A DNA stretch of 64,000 bases from Owenia fusiformis (GCA_903813345.2 CAIIXF020000011.1:32418166-32482165); one strand, 5' to 3'. Counted from the first letter of the stretch, positions 1-15,200 are shown. Program-made: numbers and translations. Notes: generated by a model not told the origin, from the sequence alone.

Positions 1-990
1 CACATTTTTTCAAACTTCTGAGCACCTTTCAAGTGATTCTGGGCCAAAGTTTGAAATTTGAACCCCCTGGAATTTTTTGACAGAGAACTCCCTTGGCAAA
101 AGCTGGCTACAGGCTTGTACAATATTCTGAATATTTCATTATGAATATCATACCTTTCTATTGCAATATGTTTTGCATGTAGAAATAAATACACCTGTTT
201 AGAGTAAATACACTGTGTATCAATTCAGCCTTTAGAATTAAAATAGATACTACTTATAATGTATTGTCATAAAACATTAATGATCATGTCGTCAATTAAT
301 ACTCCAACTATTAAAACAATTCTCTTTGTTATGTCATTTCCAGTTATTGACTTACAAATATGTAAAAATAAATATTTAAAACATGATGGGTTAGTATATG
401 CAAATGCATGTATCCTTTATAAAAGTAACATTGTCCAGTGCTTTATGAAACGATAAAGCACCGTGCATGATGATGTATCCCTAGTTGACCATATACCTTG
501 AACTAATGGACTGGAATACTCTAAGCTGATTGGTTGAGAAACACTTTCGCACACTGAAATTGCTTTAGTACTGCAAGTCAAAAATATCAGTTTACTGTTA
601 AAGAAGGTTGTATATTCGAGTCTGTTATATTGGCTAGATAGCCAGAAAGTGTACACTCCCCTCCAAAAGTTAGGCAATTAACGTTGACTCTGCATTCAAC
701 TGTGTTTCAGCATGTTGATGTCTGAATTCTTTGACATGCTTGAGGGAGTGTAATTGGGATTTGATTCACCATTGTTTCACCTTCTATTCATGTGCTCATG
801 GTAGATTGGTAAATATTTCTGTCGAGATGAGAAAGTATAAGGGCAATATTTGAAAAAACTTCTTCTACATTCATCCATAGCAGGAATACCAAAGGTTCTG
901 TGAACAAATCTCATGTCGAAGATATTCAATTTTTGCAGAACCAACTATTTCATCAGCAAAACAATATACCCTGAATGTGTTTTTTTATTT
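1..990. other. Gene-free left edge with dispersed-repeat fragment
   Basis: I see no supported gene here. The first ~120 bases (a C-rich patch followed by a 'ggcaaaagctggctac' motif) resemble 16925-16985, where the same motif appears as 'ggtaaaagttggctac'. This is therefore probably a fragment of a dispersed repeat. The remainder is AT-rich with only short chance reading frames. The T-rich run at about 980-1015 reads as several AATAAA signals on the minus strand and probably ends the transcript of the gene at 1058-2593. Confidence 0.5.
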
Positions 991-1057
991 TTTTATTTAT
1001 TTTTTTAATATTAACAGATAAAATCATTTCTCAGACCCTTTAATACATTTAGCCAAT

Positions 1058-2593
1058 TTATGCGAGGGGGCTACACTTTTCTTCATGTATTTCAGCCTTT
1101 ACACCATCTTTATTTTTTACTATACGAACGTCTTGAGCCACTTCACAAGTTTTTTGGCAAACTCTAACACGTTTCTTAGAACCTCTTCCATTTTTCCTAC
1201 AGGTGTTTGTAAAATCACTCCACTCTCCCCAGCCTTCCATTGGTTCAGCGCAGTCCCCTGGGCAATCGTTCCATATCAATCCTCTGCATTTGTAGGAAAG
1301 TCGTACTGTACAATTCATTCTTACTTGGACAGTTGTGCAACTTCTCCCTTCTCCACATGGTGAAAACACAGATACTGAAAGTTTTGTTACTAAATGTCAA
1401 CTTTCTAATATTAAAACAGAGAAATAGTACTATACAGTGTATGCACAAGAACTACAGTATGTAGGTATGTTTGGGGTTGCACAATGACTAAACTGACTAG
1501 TCTGAAAGGATATTGAGTTGTTTAATATACTAGATGGGAATACATTGACTTGGTTACCTTCTTGTTGACATGGTTTGCATTTCCCATTTCCTTTGCCACA
1601 TCTGCACACCAATTTACACCTTTTGCACTTTTTCAACATTCCACCGACACATGAGCAAGCATTACATTCACCATCAATGTCCAATGTTATGGGACCATCT
1701 TCTTTACAGTGCTTACTCGGAGAACATTTAACATTTTTCTTGCATTTGATATTATCTTGACTTACACACTTGCATACAGTGCAGTTGTCTATGTCAAGCC
1801 ATTTGCCATCTTTTTGGGGATGAATGTAGCCATGTTTTGTACATGTTATTGGTGGGATGTACCTGCAGCACAATGTGTATCTACGATTTAGGGGATATGT
1901 ACAATTGTATCCACCTGGACATCGAAAGCTTCCACCTCCTCTACATTTCCTAGGAATTCCTCTTTTATCCAGGATTCGATCAGTGCAATTAAGATCTCCA
2001 GAATGTTCCATATATTCAATATCAGTCTTCTTCATTTTATCCTGACAGCATGTATCCTCCTTCTTTGAACAAATGTATGTATTTGGACACCAAAACTTCA
2101 TAGACCTACATGATATGTTATATTTTGGCTGTCCATTTGAACACTTCATTTCATTCATAGGTGGTATAGGCGGTGGTATGTATTTACAGCACATTGAATA
2201 TTTTCTAAAAGAAACACACATGTATCCGTATGGACACTGAATCCTATTGTTTCCTTGGTAACCACAAGCAGCAATTATTCCCTCCCTAACAATTCGATCT
2301 GAGCAATCAACATCCATCTTTTCAAAGCGTTCATAATCCTCCTCATCCATGGTCATGTTCAACTGACAACATGTGAGATTATCCTCTCTTGAACAAATGT
2401 ATGTATTAGGGCATGTATCTTTCCAAAACCCATATTTCTCTACAATAGTACAGGATTGGTTTAACTTTGGTTGTCCGTTTAGACAGTACATCTCAGCATT
2501 TGGTGCGTCCACAGTATCTGCATTTTTTCCATCTATGCCCACCATGGTGTAAACCAGAAGGTAAGGCAAGAAATAGAGAGATTTGATGATCAT
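1058..2593 (-). CDS. Secreted cysteine-rich multidomain protein with VWC-like and TSP1-like modules
   Basis: Two exons (2593-1558 and 1374-1058) joined in phase 1 across a 183-nt GT..AG intron give 450 aa plus stop. Residues 1-22 are a signal peptide. Two cysteine modules then alternate twice: module A at 37-76 and 151-183 (both contain CPNTYICS and end in CC), and module B at 97-136 and 203-243 (both end CC(K/R)YIPP). A VWC-like stretch follows at about 251-290 (core NCTVCKC), then a Cys/Lys-rich segment at 290-342. Exon 2 encodes a TSP1-like region at about 346-430 containing WGEWSDF. Expected location is extracellular; the modules resemble those of matrix or venom-like secreted proteins, but I cannot name an ortholog. 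The A-B-A-B order indicates internal duplication. The start is supported by the signal peptide and an upstream TATA box. No transmembrane segment is seen apart from the signal. Confidence 0.85.
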
Positions 2594-2690
2594 GTCGCTA
2601 ACCTTTTCAGATGAATAAAACCCAATAATAATTTTACATCATAATGAAATATATAGCTTAGTAGCGTAAGTAATTAAGTCCTTGCAGATA

Positions 2691-2699
2691 TTTTATATA
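2691..2699 (-). promoter_or_regulatory. TATA box of the cysteine-rich secreted gene
   Basis: The minus strand reads TATATAAAA about 95 nt upstream of the ATG at 2593. A start of transcription near 2660 would leave a short leader of about 70 nt. This is inferred from position and motif only. Confidence 0.4.
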
Positions 2700-3226
2700 A
2701 AGTCCAATTACATACATGTACTATGTAGCTGTGTAAAAATATAAGTAAAGTCTTAAAAGGTTTACTGTGAAGTCATTTTATAATACCTTATTCTACTTCA
2801 GGATGAGATTTCCTGAATTAAATATATTTTGTTAAGCTGTTTCTAGTTTTAAATACTTTCCTTCTTATGTATTAACCAATCTATTACAAAAATTCGCATT
2901 TTATTTTACTCAATTTCACTTGTTATAACCACCCAAGCTGAATGCTTGTGAGGTACCTGCCAAGGATACTCTACTTATAAAGTTTTCAGGGTTTATAAAA
3001 GTTTAACTATGTAATATTATAAGAAATCATGTTTAATTTTATTCAAACAATTCTACTTACTGCATGCCATCTTTTAACAGATACAGTGTCTTTATCAAAG
3101 ATAAACACTTTAATCCTTAAAGTTGTTTTAACTTGATTGAACACTAAATTATATTTTAAGAACATAAGTGATGATGCTATTGCCCAGTGAACAAAAATCT
3201 AACACTTAACTAAACACACACTAACA

Positions 3227-6200
3227 CTAAAAAGTAGTGGCAAAGCTATACCTCATTAACATTTCTATCAATTCAAAAATACTCCAAAATATCTGAGTAT
3301 CAAATGAAACTCTGTCTCCATCTATTCTAATGCCTTGACTTATTTTAAATTTACATACCTGTTTTATAAATCGTTGTTGGGCGAATGTGAGATTTTTTGG
3401 CAACTGGGACTTCAACTGGGAAAACATCACATGTCTAAAATAAAAATGGATGCTTGTTTCAGATACAATTTCCCTCAAAGATTATAACATACAAGGCATT
3501 AACATGCAAAATGTCACCACCTAACATTTGTTTCTGATGCTGAACGCCGACCATTGAACACCATAAAAAAGTTGGAGGCCATAACAATATGTCAACACTT
3601 ATGGTGGTGACATAAAATAATTACAAAATGTACAATGATTGTAAAGCATGAAAACTGTTATTCCTTTTGGCCTTTCTGTAGCCCTCTTTATTTCAGATTG
3701 TACCTCTATGTACTTGGATTTAGTAAATGACTTACCCATCCATGTCCGTGTCTAAGCGTTTGAATGTCTTCATCAACATGTCAGTGGCTTCCCTTGTGAG
3801 AGATCTGGTTAGATCTGCACCCTGAAGAACAAGTCACAAAACTAGAAAAACAGCGACTCAAGGAATGTTTTCTAAAATCATAGTTATATTTTGAAATCAC
3901 ACTTACAAGTCATGGTGCTGACCATTTCAGATATGAACTAAAATGATATCTTTCTCAAAGTAAGACTGCCATTTTGAATCAGGATGCCATTTTCAAAACT
4001 GAATGTGTTCAACATTAACCCAATAAAAGAACAGCCTTGATCTTTTTTCTTTGACCTCTTTTTAAAAATAAAGGATTGTGTTGCCTTAGTTGTTTACTTA
4101 AAAAAGTCCTGTGGTTTTATGGCCATTTAATTACTATAAAATGCAATGCAACTGCTTTCAAGTCTGATAGAAACCATTGTCAAAAAGATGAAATATTGAG
4201 AAATTTCAACAAATATACCGGTAGGTAAAATTAAAGCTTAATTTGGGAAAAACAAAGGGAGGTTACTGAACACACATGAATTTGAAAACATAACAATCAC
4301 AACAATTAATCTAGACATATTATACCTTTAATGGGTTAGGTGTCTTTGGTGGGTGTCTGGAGACAGCACTGCGTGGAGGAGGGAGGGGTGAAGGCTCAGG
4401 GGTGGGGGAGGGTATATCCACCTCTTCCTCAGACAGTGCTTCGGGAGATGCTCTATGGGGGAAAAGCATTATGCAAATTAAAGCAAACAAGGTATCACTT
4501 TAAAGTAAAGCCCTGTGCTGTATTAAAAAGCAGGATTTCATGTAAAATACAAATTAACAGACTGTCCTGGAGTATACCCACAAATATGCTCTCTGGAGTC
4601 TCCTTACAAGTATACTCAACTAAAAACACACTTTTATAAAAATAGCAGACCTCGGTTCAAATATAGTGAATAATTCGGCTGCTAAGAGTTACAATGCATA
4701 TTTTCAAACAAAATATTCATATTAGTCTTGCTTCAAGACCCTGGACCCCCCCCCCACTTATGTACTTTAACTACTGTTGTAAAGAAGATAGGGGTGGTTG
4801 TCCAGGGTTTTGAAGCAAGACTATATTCAGTTGTACAAAATGTAAGTTGAAGATGAAGTGAGGTTTGGAGGAGAGCTTAGATCTCATTGATAACAGTCAA
4901 TTTGTCAATCAAGCAAGTTAAACTTTATTATACATACAGTATCCCTTTATAATGTATTCACATATTATCAATTTCAAATCAGAAAAACACATACAAAGCC
5001 ATATAATACTAGGAGACAGAACTCAGTAAAAGATTACACAGGTGTACCATGTGATAGTTTGTACACTATTGATCAAAATATTGATTCGATCTTTTGTTTA
5101 AGACAAATAATGGAATGAATATGCACTTACTCTATTGGGGATGGTGTAGGCTCTGGGTCAGGTTGAGGGGGTGGGGTAGGTGGTGAGGGACTAGGTGGCA
5201 CTGACTCGTCACTTGATGATTCCTCAATTGTTACCTTCCGCTGTGGCTTTTTTTGGTTGTCTAAAATTAAAGGTAGAATCTGCTTTATATTATCTGTTAA
5301 CAAATGTGTCCAAACAACTAATATGTTTAAATAGAAAACATTTTGTTCCCTCTGAATAAAAATAGTTAGACATGTCAACTCAAACTACATTTATTGTTTT
5401 TTTAGAGAATAAAATTGCATTAAAGTTAAATAAAAACCCTGAATGATGAACATTTACAAATTAATTTATAAGATGCAAGATCTAAAATAAAGATCATTTA
5501 ATCAAATTAAGAAGTTACTTAACAAATTCCAGAAATGAACAAATTCGATTTCCATAAAATAACACTTTTGGGCATACACATTTGACCATAATGATTCAAA
5601 AAAAAAATTCTTAAATTCTTAATCAAAAACGTTTTTCAAATTCACAATCAATCAATTTCAAGATGACAGAATCAGTCACTTTAACACTTTTTTGTTTACT
5701 GGTATTAAAATGGGGATTGGAGGATGACTTTTAGACCTGTATGTAAAAATAGTTACAGTAAATCCTGTAAAGTGGAACACCTCTGTTAGTGGAACTTACT
5801 TAAGAATGTAGGTTTCCTAATAATAAAAGGTATGGAAGACTTTCCATTGTCGCTTTGTTTTTTAATTTTTGTTGAAACAACTGGCTTCCTTTTGGCGCTG
5901 TTTTGCCTCACTCTGGTTGGTTGAGGGGCTGATGATGTCACAATTGTGCTGGTACGATCTATTGTCCTGAAATTGCATTGGTTAGTTTAGGCCATGCCAT
6001 TATTCAAATCTTGTCAGCTAAAACTAGAACCCTTGGATTCCATCTCTATATAAGTTTTTTTTAATATTTAGGAGAAGCAAGAATGTGTCTCTTAGTACCA
6101 TGCAAAAGCAATGCTAAAGTGATCAACAAAAAGCATTTGTTATTTATAGGGCATTCATAAAGCTTGCGCAAAAGTACTCTCAAATTTTGGTTTCTCAGTC

Positions 6201-9200
6201 AATCTGGCTGAAATTTTCACCCCTGACTCATATTACTATAGCAACCATAACTTCTTTTCTTCAAGGATCTATTCATTATAATTTAGGAATTCAATGTATG
6301 TATAGGGTATACTTTTACACAAACTTTATGAACATGTATGTCAAGGTTTTTTGTAATTATGGGATCTATGTTCAGCAGTGAAGCCTTTAAAAGCAACTTA
6401 CGGTAAGAACTGCTTGCTGGTTACTAAGGGGTCCTTGACTGAAGATGGCAGCACCATCGTCTTGTACTTCTCTAATTCATTTGTAATATCAAGTCTGAAA
6501 ACAGAGTATTCAAAAAGTAAAGTAAATAATTATAGAGGGTTTGGACAGATGTAAACCTTTTTTCAATCATAGTAATCTTAAAAAAAATTCAAAATTTTGT
6601 GACAGAATTTATGGATTTCAAAAAACAATACTATCTCAATTCTCCACAAACATTTGGGACGTAATAGCTACAAACTTCTAAAACTATCCGACAACAAGGC
6701 CAATATTCAGATACATGTACATGGAATATCTCTTGAAAGCTCATGGGACCGGCACTTGAATCAATGATACCAATGTGTCTTAGTAACAGTGTTACAAACT
6801 TTCAAAATGGGTTCAAAAATAAAATTATGTATGAAATTATTCACATTTTAAGTCACTCATTTTGAAAAACCACCTTAGGCTCATCCCAGTACCACCTTCC
6901 TGTGAGGATATATTCTTGTAACTTTCACAGGACAATGGTACTATACTCAACTATGTAAAGTAGAAAAATTAGTCAGAAATATAAAAATTCAAAAAGTTAC
7001 TGCATTTACATCAGTACTTATTGAACATACACACAAACTACATAATTCTAAGATAAATACACCTAAGACAGTTTAGAAATCAAACTTGTTCATTGTACCT
7101 ATCTCCAAGTGATGCCTTTGCGCCCCCTAGAAGTAGATCCTTTTGCTCTCTGTGCAGAGGGTTGATTCCAAACTTTCTTTTCATCCCCCGGATCTTTTCT
7201 TTCTGTTGTTGTTCATGGTACAGTCTATCCTGTTGGCCCATGCTGTAATTTAGGTTTATACAAGAAATATTTTAGCTTTTTTTATCAAAAACTTCAAAGA
7301 GAACATAGCTTTTTTTTATTATCAAAAACTTCATTTCAAAGAGAACATGATGCATTTTTTTAGTTTCCTTAACAATTTTTGATCCTTGTTTGATCTCTCT
7401 TTGTTACGTCTCATTGAACCTAAACTAGAAAGTGAAATTCCATCGAAACCATTATTTCATACTCGATGTAAGAATGAAGGGATGTTTTTACCAATTTTAA
7501 ACTGCTTATCTAGTATCATTGCTAAAAGACATCATGCTAATTAGGGATTATTGCTCATTTAGGTACAGAATTTGCATCACTGCTAATTAAACAAAATTTT
7601 ATCTCAGTATTGATTCAGCAATACTGATGAGTTAGAAATAAAATTTACTTACCCTTCTTTTAACCTATCTGGTATCTTATCCCACTGAAAAAGAAACATC
7701 AAAATCTATTAAAAGGCAATAAAAACTGTAATTAAAATGTTTTTAGTGAATGTGTAAAACTGTGCCTTCATACTTGGTATGTTTTTTAAAAAACTAAATT
7801 AATTTCAAATGTACTAATAATATATTATTCAAACTGTGATTGTGATGTTAATGTGCATTTTATATATCAAAATATATGTACGTTTAAGAAAAACTATTAA
7901 TCGACAATGCTATACTTTAGTGTTGAAATTCAGTATTCAGAAGCTGGCCTCTCAAAATAATGTTTTATCACAACTGCTGAATTTAAATTGTCTTTCATGA
8001 TTGAACTGAGTCGGGGTAGACAATGGTTACATCGTGGAAGTTGATAGTTGAATGTTGAATTAATATTTTCAAGAGATGAGCTTCTGGATCATGTTCTCCA
8101 AAGTTTCAATCACTATTTTTCACACAAGGTTTTCCAAATATTCACAGTGCAGCATAAAAATTTGCAATTTCTCTAAAAGTTTGCATGAACAAGCAAACTT
8201 TCAAAAATCAGCTATTTGGAAACAGGATTACCCTATGGCACTCCCTGCTCCCCTACATTAAAGTATATCTAATACAAGTGAATAGCCATCTAATCAATCA
8301 TCTTAAGCATATAACCCTACTACTACTACTGTATGTACTGTACTGTATAAAAGGCAATAAAGTGCTTGAAGTCACATTCTAAAAACTATCACTATACTAA
8401 ACCTAGTGAATGGAATATCATTGAGATAAAGAATGGGGAAAAATGTGGTAGTGTGGCAGACTAAAACCTGACAGACAGCCATGGTATCCAATAGTCCATT
8501 GGATAGTCCATTGGATAGTCCATTGGCCTTACCTGTCACACCATGCAGTAATAATAAGTTATAACTTTATTATTCTATTCTATAAGATGTGCAATTGAGA
8601 ATACTGTGTTTCACATACACACACATTTGTGTTTTTGTGCAGAATGTATATGTGCACACTCAACTTCAGCATAAATTACTGACTAACATTTAATGAATCT
8701 CTTAATTCATTAAGTGTAATCTATCTATACAAATCGATCTTTGGTAAATTAAATTACTAAACAATTTACAAAAGTTTATAAATTATATTTTTCTCACCAA
8801 CTTTGAATTATATTAGTAAATCAAACCATGAATTAAATGTTAATTAAATTAATCAATTGATTATTAATCAATCATTTTAATTACTTAATTAAAGAAACTA
8901 GTAATTCAAACCTTGCTTCTGACTTGGAAGTAATGCCATTAATTAATTAGCTGATTAATTAATGTCATTAGTCAATCAATTAATTAGTCATATCAATTAG
9001 TACAGAACATTGACCATCAATATATTAAATCCATAATAGATGATCTGATAATGTCAATAAGGCTTAATTATGCAATGTTGCTTGTAATGTCAATATGGCT
9101 TAATAATGTCAATGTAGCTTATAATGTCAATATGGCTTAACAATGTCATTGTAGCACAAGCTTTGTTCAGTTTATCATTAATTGAATCCATAGAACATCA

Positions 9201-12200
9201 AGATAAGTTAGGGAGCATGTCAGTATATTAATTTACCCACAAACACAATTAATAATACAGGGTGTCAATAAAGTCTCTTTATAATTACAATACAATGTCT
9301 GTTTGTAAATAGTAAGGTGTAAAGAGACTTTATGAACACCCTGTATATTCTGAGATATTGAATTTTGAATTTTAGCCTTGTTTCGGTGAGGGTTACTCAG
9401 AACCATGTTTGCAATTTTTACTTAAGCTGCATGATATATACCTAGAAATGTATGTCAATTACTTCAGAGAGAGAGATAGTATTTATTCATTTATTTTAGA
9501 TAGAATACAAATTCAATCAAAATTCACATTTTTAAACTTTTTAAATGTACTTCATCTCTTGATGTTCCCTAATAAATATGTGTTTTGGTTGTTCATTTAT
9601 ACATTGATATGTTCGCTCCCTAAAATTATCTATCTGTAATGCTTCAATCGAGTCAAGCCCTGCACAGCTTTTCATTTATATAAGGATCATGCAATAATAT
9701 CAATATTCGCAAGTAGACATTTCTTATAGATTTTTTGGAATCTCTTAAATCCTAGCACTTTCCATATGATCAAGTCAAGGTTATTTCAAATGTTGACATT
9801 TTCATTAGATTTATTTATAGCTTACAAATTCCCTTTGAATTAAAAATGATGAGAAAGAATCACTCTCCAGGCCCATCCACCTTTAAGTTGTTTAGATTGA
9901 TATTATGACAAGTCCTTAATAAAGAAAACTAGCAGTATCAACACTTCTATAGCTCAAGTTTGCATCATTACTGTTGATGCTACTCACAATAGTTTTGGGC
10001 TGAAGATACAGTTGTATATATTTACAATTACAGCATGTATACAGGGTGTGCAAATGCCAAAACATTTTGCAACTTTTTTAAAAGGCTAGAAAAGTATCAT
10101 AACATTAAGGTATTGACATAAAACATTATTTGCAGAAACTTGAGGAGAGGCATATTTTACCATTGAAATATTAAGGCTAATACTTCAGATCTTTTTGTCA
10201 GATCTTTGAATATCAATTGTGCATTTTTCATGTGTTTGAGATTTACCATTTGTCCTTGAAAATGTGACTTTAGGTGATTTTATGTGATCAACAATAACAC
10301 ATTCATTTGGTTCACTAAATCTGGTTTATTTTTTGTTGACTGTTTAACGGATGCCTGGTAGAGGTTTATATCAGTATCTAGTCACTATGATATTTTCTTA
10401 TACTGTATCTATTAATTATTTAAACAAATGCTCTATACATCCGCCTTTCACCTTTACTATCGCACAGAGATGAGGGCGGAACTGGTCATTGGCGCAATCC
10501 AGCAATTCTTGTGGTAATTTTCTCCAATGATACAGAACTTCTTTTAGTTGATCATTAGTTTGTTAGGGATTACGATTAACTAAAATAAGCTGCTCTAGGT
10601 ACCCCCATGTGTGATAGTCGCCTGGCACCTGGTGTATTAGGCGGCCATTCATCAGGATTAATGAATTGAGGGATATTCTCCTCCAGATATTCCAAAGTGA
10701 CTTTTCCCCAGGGGTTTCACTCCAATATATCTTTTGATCCTATGTGCCGCGCCAAAGACCCCCTTTTTGGCATATTTTCCATGTCAATTTCCTCTCAAGA
10801 ATGAAAATGTCCATGTTTGATCCCTCACTGAAGTTTGCTAGGACAAAATTTCTCGAAATATCATTAAAATTGACTAGAAAACCCACTTTTCCAGGGATTT
10901 GGCCAAGGCCTCGGCAACTGATTTCAACCAAGGTAATACCATTTTTTCTAGAAAACTGAATTCTGACCTAAAAAAGGTGCCTTTTTTGATAATTTTTTCC
11001 ATGTTTTTTTCCTCTCAGATTGGCCAATTTCCATGGTTTATACCCAAAGCAAAAATTGGCCATGGTGCACATATCTACCCAAATTATTCAGAGTGAACCC
11101 CCGGTTTGCTCAATGGCTTGCAGCGAGAGTGAAGATGAAAAGTAGATGCAAAAAACGTTTGTTTAATAAATAATTCATAGATACAGTATAACATAATACC
11201 ATGGTGGCTAGATACCGATATAAACCTGAACTAGATATTAGTTAAACAGTTATCAAAAAGCATTTGAATCTTTTTTGAAATTTTGGGCTCAGTTTTTTCT
11301 AAAAGATTTGGCTCAAAACGAAGAGAAATTAACATTTTGTTAGGGGCCCAAAATATGTTTTTCGGGCCCAATAATTTGACCCAAAGATCTGCCAGTGAAC
11401 ATATAATGATCCACCCCTTGGCCATGAACTATCAAATAAAAATCATGCATGCATTTTATATCAATTGATTATCAAATTCAATGAGAATGTTTATGAATAT
11501 ATCCTATAATCTTAATCCTAATCCACTCATATCTATTAAGGGACCATTAAGACATCCAATGAGATATTTGCTTATGATATTTAGATTACTACGGGGTGAC
11601 TTTGTGTATTTAATACAATACAAATATAGATATTGAATTCATGTTATTTTTAACTTCCTAACTTGCTATTACAGAATTCTCTATTCACTTTCTTTAGCAC
11701 ATATTGATTTTGGATGTGGCAATCTCCCAAATGTAAGTTAACATAAATAAATGCTTTTCCATCGATAGGTTGCAACAATAGTAACTATGGTAACCGATGA
11801 AAGATTGCAAATAGAATAAGTACGACAATGCATATTCTTAGAAGGTAGCATATCAAATGACTTTCTCTATGAAATGTCTATATCAATATTCATAGTATCG
11901 GAATTACATATATATTATATTACATTAGCACTTGGAGTATAAAGGAATGCCAATTCACTACAAATATCAATCTGAATGCCTTTGTACTTTAATGTTGCTA
12001 AAAATACTAAAACATCTGATTCACTGTATAACCAACAAAACATCCTGATTTTAAAATACATACATGTATATACTGTATGTCAAAATTCCCATTTTACAAT
12101 TGACAAGTTATTAAAAAGCATGAATTGTATTTTCAATACAAAATTACCAAGATCTAATACATTACAATAATAGAGTATGTTAATTGTGAAGGGCCTCTCC

Positions 12201-15200
12201 AGAAAGTATTATTGCTCCCAAGTAAGTCTAAATAACAAGAACAACTTATCCCTGGGGACCATATGCTCAATTGTTTACTTAATAGTGTGATGATCACAAT
12301 TCAAAATAGAACTTCTGTGGACTTGGGGTGTCTTAACATTTCTTTATAAATTAGCATGAAAAGATAAATATTGAAATAAAATTGACAGAAAATCAGCTTT
12401 TATACCGTATGTGCATATCTCATTGGATTTATACATCGTATATAAAAGCAATTGCAAAGAGATTTCCGAATGTCAAATCAATAAGCATTTTATATAATAA
12501 AAAATCTATGTCCTTAATTACTTTCTACCCGATACATCATCCTAAAAGACATACATAGACAAATGATCATTGATTATATCCTGAGGCTTATTTGTTGTAC
12601 CCTAGGTTTTCTTATACAACCATAGCGTTGATTGCAAACAGGATGTCTCTATCAAGTTTTCCTCCTAAACAAGCAATGGTAATGTAAGCTTTTCATGGAA
12701 TACTGACATTAACTATGTATCGAGCCATGTTTTATTCATATCAAATTGTGTTTGATTCGAGTTTCTTGTTTCACGCTTGATGTATGTTTTTATTGACAAC
12801 ATAATGAAAACTTAGGTCATATATATAATTTTCCATGGTCTATTCCTAGTCAGTCTGACATATAGATCAAAATAAAAGTAAAGACTCCTTTACCACACGG
12901 CCATGTATAAACAAGGCATTAACATGCCATGAAAAAATGACAATGCAAATGATTACACAAGGCATTAACATGCAAAATGTCACCACCTACCATTTGTTAC
13001 AGACACTGACCACCAAACTGCCAAAAATTCCAACTGCCAGATGCCAAACACTGTCCACAAAAAAGGTTGGAGACAATAATGTCACCACTTCAGGTGATGA
13101 CATAAAAAGTATAACAATTTATCATACACCAACCACCAACCAAAGAAATCCAACTGCTGGTCTAAAAAATTGTGAACAAAACAATATGTCCCTAAATTGG
13201 TGGTTGCAAAATATATGGGGCAAGGTTATTTTATGATGCTACGAGTAAAGAATAAAAGATAAGGGACGAGTAACAAAAAATAGTAGGGATATAAGGGACC
13301 ATCACCTTAAATGTTAAGCGAAATATCGACACAAAGATATTTAAAAATGGTCATGATTTCAAAAAACCGTACATTGGTCTACAGGTCTACATTTAAACAC
13401 AATTTCCTTCATTTTGAATTCATGTCGAATTTAAAATCTAGAGTCTAATGAAGGAGAGGTGTGGGGCAGTGATATCATCAGAATGACAGACAACATATAA
13501 GATTCATGCATAAGGGGGATAGGATTCAGAGGAGGGTCTACCCATAATACCATATACTTCCACTAAAAGTCAGTTGGGATAGACAAACCTACTCTAAAAT
13601 AAATGCCTCATATAGAAAAATTACATCTATATTACAAGAAAGCATCTTAATTGAAATATGGGTAGGTCCAGCTTTGCTCATTTGCATGCATTGCATTCTG
13701 GGTACCTGTGTCATTGTGTTTCCAGCAACCATCAGTTTTTCTATCTTCTGCCTTAATTTTCTTCTGTGTTTTAAAAATCTTTCCAACTGATATACCAATG
13801 AAATATAAACATTATAATAAGTATTTTAAGGATAAAAACTTTAGACAACTGAGAATTAAAATCAAAAGTTAAACATTGAAATAGAATTACTGTATATGCA
13901 ATATACAAAATATTTTAAAAGATTACCTAACAGAAGCCATGAGATATTTTTCTCTTTGGGACAATTGGGATATACATACATGTACAGTAAAACCTGTCTA
14001 AGTGGAACACCATTTTGCCTCTAAAATGTGTTCTACTTGTGAGGTGTCACTTATAGAGGTTCATCTAACATTAATTCAATTCACAACTCTGAAAAAGTGT
14101 TCTTCGAACAGAGGTGTTCCACTTTACAAATTCCACTGTATACTGCTATATTAATAAATTTACTGCAAGACATGTAGCCTCACCAAAAACTAAAAACAAT
14201 AAACATAAATATTAATGATAAACGTTTACAGTTCACACTATAAAATGGTAATCTTGCATCAGGTTGCCATGTGATAGCCTCCCCCGTATCCACTGCCTAT
14301 TCATTATCTTCATTATAAAGAAATACATGTACAAATGAGTGAAATAGGGAAGAGGGGGGAGGCAAAGACCTGAAACAGGACTACATGTACTTTCCATATT
14401 AATTCAATTACAGCTGTTTAAATAGATTAAAACATTAACAAATACTCGTATGTATATAGTGTTCCTACCTGGTATCTTTCTGTGTGAAGTATAACATCTT
14501 TAGAACGAGGCAGAACATATTCAGACACGCCACTAAAGAGACTGTCATGGCGACGTGGAATCAATACACTTTTCTTCATTGTGCATGGTCTGAAAATTAC
14601 CAAACATTAATTAGGTTTTACCTAAGTATTTTAGTTCATATTTGATTCTTTATTTCCTGTAAAACTTTTAGTCATGTAGAATGATAGTTCAACAAGTTAA
14701 ACCCAATACCACAGCTTTCATTTATTAATCTGAATGTTCTTGTTGCCCTAATTGGGTTTAACTTCCGTGCTATGCTTTCATTTGTTGCAAATTCTCACTA
14801 TCAGTTATTAATTAAACGCGCATGGAATACCATAGGCCACCATTAAATTTTTTGCATCAAGGGCCGAATAGGCACGGACGTTAAACCTAGGGTGGGCCAC
14901 AAGATATGTCAGATAAGAAATAAGGCCCAGACTAGGTTTAACTTGTTGAACTAGTAGAATGATAGAAAATTCACTGGGATGTTTACTTGTACATGCACTT
15001 TCAAACTGATGTCATGCCACACAGCTAAAACAGCTGACTTTTTAGAGAAATTAAGATGTTACAAATTGTGGTGCGTCCATTGTTATATTCTGAATACTAA
15101 TCAGGAATGAAATACACAACATACTGATATTCAATTTTTACTTACTGAAAATTCTGAGACTGAAATGGTAATGGTTTTGGATTGAATTTCTTTGGCCTGA

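Larger units (their letters stand above)
7685..13705. other. 6-kb intron of the EF-hand-like gene, filled with repeats
   Basis: The largest intron of the EF-hand-like gene; phase is 0 on both sides (exon ending at 13706, exon starting at 7684), so no exon needs to be missing. It contains a 14-bp motif repeated three times (8497-8526), a palindrome-rich TTAATTAAT stretch (8830-9000), ~30-bp near-tandem copies of 'taatgtcaatatggctt' (9042-9152), a mariner-type MITE, a mariner-like transposase relic, G/C-run dispersed repeats (10740-11430) and a 'GTCACCACC' MITE. I find no conserved gene in it. Confidence 0.65.

Noticed and set aside
1085-1464. Plus-strand frames opposite the cysteine-rich gene
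   Set aside because: They are shadows of the minus-strand coding exons.
13589-13798. 69-codon minus-strand frame taken as a gene
   Set aside because: Only 13786-13706 of it is coding, as exon 4 of the EF-hand-like gene; the rest is intron.
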